DNA from: Burkholderiales bacterium
GTDB taxonomy: Bacteria; Pseudomonadota; Gammaproteobacteria; Burkholderiales; Burkholderiaceae_C
Length of the DNA stretch: 64,000 bases
NCBI GenBank assembly: GCA_947453625.1
Contig: CANGHK010000002.1
Coordinates: 62,001-126,000 of the forward strand
Reading direction: 5' to 3'
The notes under the pieces were generated by a model. It was given only the letters and a program-made list of their open reading frames with translations, did not search any database and had not been told where the DNA came from. The position numbers and the translations under genes are program-made. Numbering within the stretch: position 1 is the first letter of the stretch; each line of letters starts with the position of its first letter. This document shows positions 61,576 to 64,000 of this stretch, one piece after another.

Positions 61576-63882
61576 ATGCCCAATCCGGAACAAAACGCGC
61601 AAGAACGCAGTGCCGAACTGCGCCGTGCCGCGCTGGAATACCACGAGTTCCCGACCCCGGGCAAGGTGGCCATCGCCGCCACCAAGCAGATGGTCAACCA
61701 GCATGATCTGGCGCTGGCCTACTCGCCCGGCGTCGCTGCGGCCTGCGAGGAGATCGTCGCCGACCCGGCCAATGCCTGGCGCTACACCGCGCGCGGCAAC
61801 CTGGTGGCGGTGGTCACCAACGGCACCGCGGTGCTGGGACTGGGCAACATCGGTCCGCTGGCGTCCAAGCCAGTGATGGAAGGCAAGGCGGTGCTGTTCA
61901 AGAAGTTCGCCGGCATCGACGTCTTCGACCTCGAGATCAACGAGCTCAACGTCGACAAACTGGTCGACATCATCGCCGCGCTCGAACCCACTTTCGGCGG
62001 CATCAACCTCGAGGACATCAAGGCGCCAGACTGCTTCTACGTCGAGCGCAAGCTGCGCGAGCGCATGAAGATCCCGGTCTTCCACGACGACCAGCATGGC
62101 ACGGCGATCGTGGTTGGCGCAGCACTGCTCAACGGCCTGAAGGTGGTGGGCAAGAAGATAGCCGAGATCAAGCTGGTCACCTCGGGTGCGGGTGCTGCCG
62201 CGCTGGCCTGCCTGAACCTGCTGGTCAAGCTCGGCCTGCCCAAGAAGAACATCTTCGTCACCGACCTGGCGGGTGTGGTCTATCAGGGCCGGGTCGAGTT
62301 GATGGACCCGGACAAATCGGAGTTTGCCCAGGACACGCCGTTCCGCACGCTGGGCGAGGCGATGGTCGGCGCCGACGTCTTCCTCGGCCTGTCGGCCGGC
62401 GGCGTGCTCAAGGCGCCGGCAGTCGCGGCGATGGCGGCCAACCCGCTGATCTTCGCGCTGGCCAACCCGACGCCCGAGATCATGCCCGAGCAGGTCAAGG
62501 CGGTGCGCGACGACGCCATCATGGCCACCGGCCGCACCGACTACCCGAACCAGGTCAACAATGTCCTGTGCTTCCCCTACATCTTCCGCGGGGCATTGGA
62601 CTCGGGCGCGACCACGATCACCGACCTGATGGAGATCGCCGCGGTGCACGCGATCGCCGATCTGGCCCAGGCCGAGCAGAACGACGTGGTGGCCGCGGCC
62701 TATGCCGGCACCACGCTGGTCTTCGGCCCCGAGTACCTGATTCCCAAGCCGTTTGATCCGCGGCTGATGATGAAGATCGCGCCTGCAGTGGCGCGCGCGG
62801 CGTTCGAGTCTGGCGTCGCGGCGCGGCCGGTGACCGACTACGAGGCCTACGAGCAGCGGCTGCAGAGCTTCGTCTACGCCTCGGGCAACGCGATGAAGCC
62901 GATCTTCAGCCAGGCCAAGCGCGCCGCGCGCCGCAACGTGGCCTTCGCCGAGGGCGAGGACCGGCGTGTGCTGCGGGCGGTGCAGGTGATCATCGACGAA
63001 GGCCTGGCCCGGCCTTGGCTGGTCGGGCGCGCGTCGGTGATCAACGCGCGCATCGATAAACTCGGCCTGCGGCTCAAGCAGGGCCGCGACTACGAGATCG
63101 TCAACATCGACGACGACCCGCGCTACCGCGACTACTGGCAGACCTACCACCGCCTGACCGAGCGCAAGGGCGTGACCGAACAGTTCGCCAAGATCGAGAT
63201 GCGTCGGCGCCTGACCTTGATCACCGCGATGCTGCTGCACAAGGGCGAGGTCGACGGCATGATCTGCGGCACCTGGGGCTCGACCAACCAGCATCTGGCT
63301 CACATCGACCAGATCATCGGCCGCCGCCCCGGCGTCAACACCTACGCCTGCATGAACGGATTGATCCTGCCGGGGCGCCAGATCTTCCTGGTCGACACCC
63401 ATGTCAACTACGACCCGACGGCCGAGCAACTGGCCGAGATCACCATTCTGGCGGCCGAGGAGATGCTGCGCTTCGGCGTGCAACCCAAGGCAGCGCTGCT
63501 GTCGCACTCGAGTTTCGGGTCGAGCAACCAGCCCTCGGCGGTCAAGATGCGCGACGCGCTGGCGTTGATCCGGGCCCAGGCGCCCTGGCTGGAAGTGGAC
63601 GGCGAGATGCATGGGGACGCCGCGCTCGATGCCAGTTTTCGGCATGAGTTGATGCCGCGCTCGACCCTGGTCGGCGAGGCCAACCTGCTGGTGCTGCCCA
63701 ACATCGACGCCGCCAACATCTCGTACAACCTGCTCAAGACCGCTGCCGGCGGCGGCATCGCGATTGGCCCGGTGCTGCTGGGTGCGGCCAAGCCGGCGCA
63801 TATCCTGACGCCCTCGGCCACCGTGCGGCGCATCGTCAACATGACCGCGCTGACGGTAGCCGACGCCAACGCCGCCCGTTGA
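61576..63882 (+). CDS. maeB: NADP-dependent malic enzyme (MaeB type, with phosphotransacetylase-like domain)
   Basis: A 768-residue fusion. Residues 1-430 form the malic enzyme: [37 protein letters not shown], the metal site region [12 protein letters not shown] and the NADP motif [15 protein letters not shown]. From about 445 a phosphate-acetyltransferase-like domain follows ([18 protein letters not shown], then SGSSNQ-like [12 protein letters not shown]), which in MaeB enzymes is regulatory, responding to acetyl-CoA or acetyl phosphate. It converts malate to pyruvate with NADPH. The upstream two-component system for dicarboxylates suggests induction by C4 acids. Confidence 0.94.
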   Translation: MPNPEQNAQERSAELRRAALEYHEFPTPGKVAIAATKQMVNQHDLALAYSPGVAAACEEIVADPANAWRYTARGNLVAVVTNGTAVLGLGNIGPLASKPVMEGKAVLFKKFAGIDVFDLEINELNVDKLVDIIAALEPTFGGINLEDIKAPDCFYVERKLRERMKIPVFHDDQHGTAIVVGAALLNGLKVVGKKIAEIKLVTSGAGAAALACLNLLVKLGLPKKNIFVTDLAGVVYQGRVELMDPDKSEFAQDTPFRTLGEAMVGADVFLGLSAGGVLKAPAVAAMAANPLIFALANPTPEIMPEQVKAVRDDAIMATGRTDYPNQVNNVLCFPYIFRGALDSGATTITDLMEIAAVHAIADLAQAEQNDVVAAAYAGTTLVFGPEYLIPKPFDPRLMMKIAPAVARAAFESGVAARPVTDYEAYEQRLQSFVYASGNAMKPIFSQAKRAARRNVAFAEGEDRRVLRAVQVIIDEGLARPWLVGRASVINARIDKLGLRLKQGRDYEIVNIDDDPRYRDYWQTYHRLTERKGVTEQFAKIEMRRRLTLITAMLLHKGEVDGMICGTWGSTNQHLAHIDQIIGRRPGVNTYACMNGLILPGRQIFLVDTHVNYDPTAEQLAEITILAAEEMLRFGVQPKAALLSHSSFGSSNQPSAVKMRDALALIRAQAPWLEVDGEMHGDAALDASFRHELMPRSTLVGEANLLVLPNIDAANISYNLLKTAAGGGIAIGPVLLGAAKPAHILTPSATVRRIVNMTALTVADANAAR

Positions 63883-63916
63883 GCGGCCAGGCCAGATCGG
63901 GGTGTTGTGGGCCGCG

Positions 63917-64000
63917 CTACAAATCTTTGCACTGATCGGCCGTGAACTTACGCTTGACGGATGCCAAGAACGGGCATTCCCAGCCCACAGGCGAAGGTGA
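63917..64000 (-). CDS. Possible 3' end of an unidentified gene (starts outside window)
   Basis: On the minus strand the frame is open from the window edge to a TAG at 63917-63919, encoding 27 residues ending FTADQCKDL. The lower GC content of the last codons and the mixed polar/aromatic composition look protein-like, but the stretch is too short to identify. A plus-strand ATG at 63961 (MPRTGIPSPQAKV) competes for the same bases, so the strand is uncertain. The remaining bases after maeB (63883-63916) hold nothing recognisable. Confidence 0.25.
   Translation of the reverse strand, partial: SPSPVGWECPFLASVKRKFTADQCKDL

Noticed and set aside
63961-64000. A plus-strand gene start (MPRTGIPSPQAKV) at the window edge
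   Set aside because: Only 13 codons are visible, there is no good ribosome binding site, and the minus strand offers an equally plausible open frame.

Overview
The window is very GC-rich chromosomal DNA with dense, often overlapping genes. Gene content and order point to a betaproteobacterium of the Burkholderiales, close to the Comamonadaceae or Sphaerotilus/Leptothrix/Rubrivivax-type genera. The pointers are the hpf-ptsN-hprK block, fur divergent from bamE, the dapB-exbB-exbD-leuS-lptE-holA run, and ghrA-pncC-pgpA-thiL. This placement is from gene content only; no rRNA or tRNA gene is visible. No CRISPR array, integrase or complete insertion sequence was seen.

Layout. 1-3.6 kb: the end of a NitT/TauT-type ABC importer and an ALDH7/AmaB-type aldehyde dehydrogenase. 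4.0-6.4 kb: an isolated TonB-dependent receptor with a strong terminator. 6.76-8.7 kb: an isolated double ArsA/Get3-like ATPase. 8.8-24.3 kb: a nucleoside import and catabolism locus (adenosine deaminase; BMP-family ABC importer; cytidine deaminase, purine nucleoside phosphorylase, surface 5'-nucleotidase, deoxyribose-phosphate aldolase, thymidine phosphorylase). It is interrupted by a minus-strand operon of a D-apionate oxidoisomerase-like protein, a RuBisCO-like protein, a DUF1537 kinase and a GntR regulator. 24.3-35.5 kb: housekeeping and membrane genes (nitrilase-family amidase, YhdP-like AsmA protein, glnE, rhombosortase-like protease, EamA exporter, glutathione transferase, diiron ferritin-like protein). 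35.7-43.5 kb: an exported glutathione peroxidase, then an eight-gene operon (FAD oxidoreductase, DUF1365, CFA-synthase-like methyltransferase, chalcone-isomerase-like protein, MFS transporter, DUF3833 lipoprotein, SDR, NTF2-like) preceded by a perfect palindrome. 43.6-48.3 kb: corA, an HTH-REC regulator, hpf, ptsN, hprK, fur. 48.4-55.5 kb: bamE, dapB, ExbB/ExbD, leuS, lptE, holA. 55.5-61.4 kb: minus-strand ghrA, pncC, pgpA, thiL and a DctS/DctR-like two-component system, divergent from maeB (61.6-63.9 kb).

How the genes work together. The nucleoside genes form an uptake-to-central-metabolism path: external nucleotides are dephosphorylated at the surface, nucleosides enter through the BMP importer, bases are released by phosphorolysis, and deoxyribose phosphate is cleaved by DeoC. 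The embedded operon fits conversion of a branched C5 sugar acid (apionate) to phosphorylated intermediates through a RuBisCO-like enzyme. The 36-43 kb operon resembles lipid-modification loci tied to singlet-oxygen or light responses; its CFA-like enzyme appears to lack the bicarbonate-site histidine of true cyclopropane synthases.

Most start sites were chosen from ATGA/GTGA overlaps, ribosome binding sites and family N-termini. Functions are homology recognition by eye, not database search.
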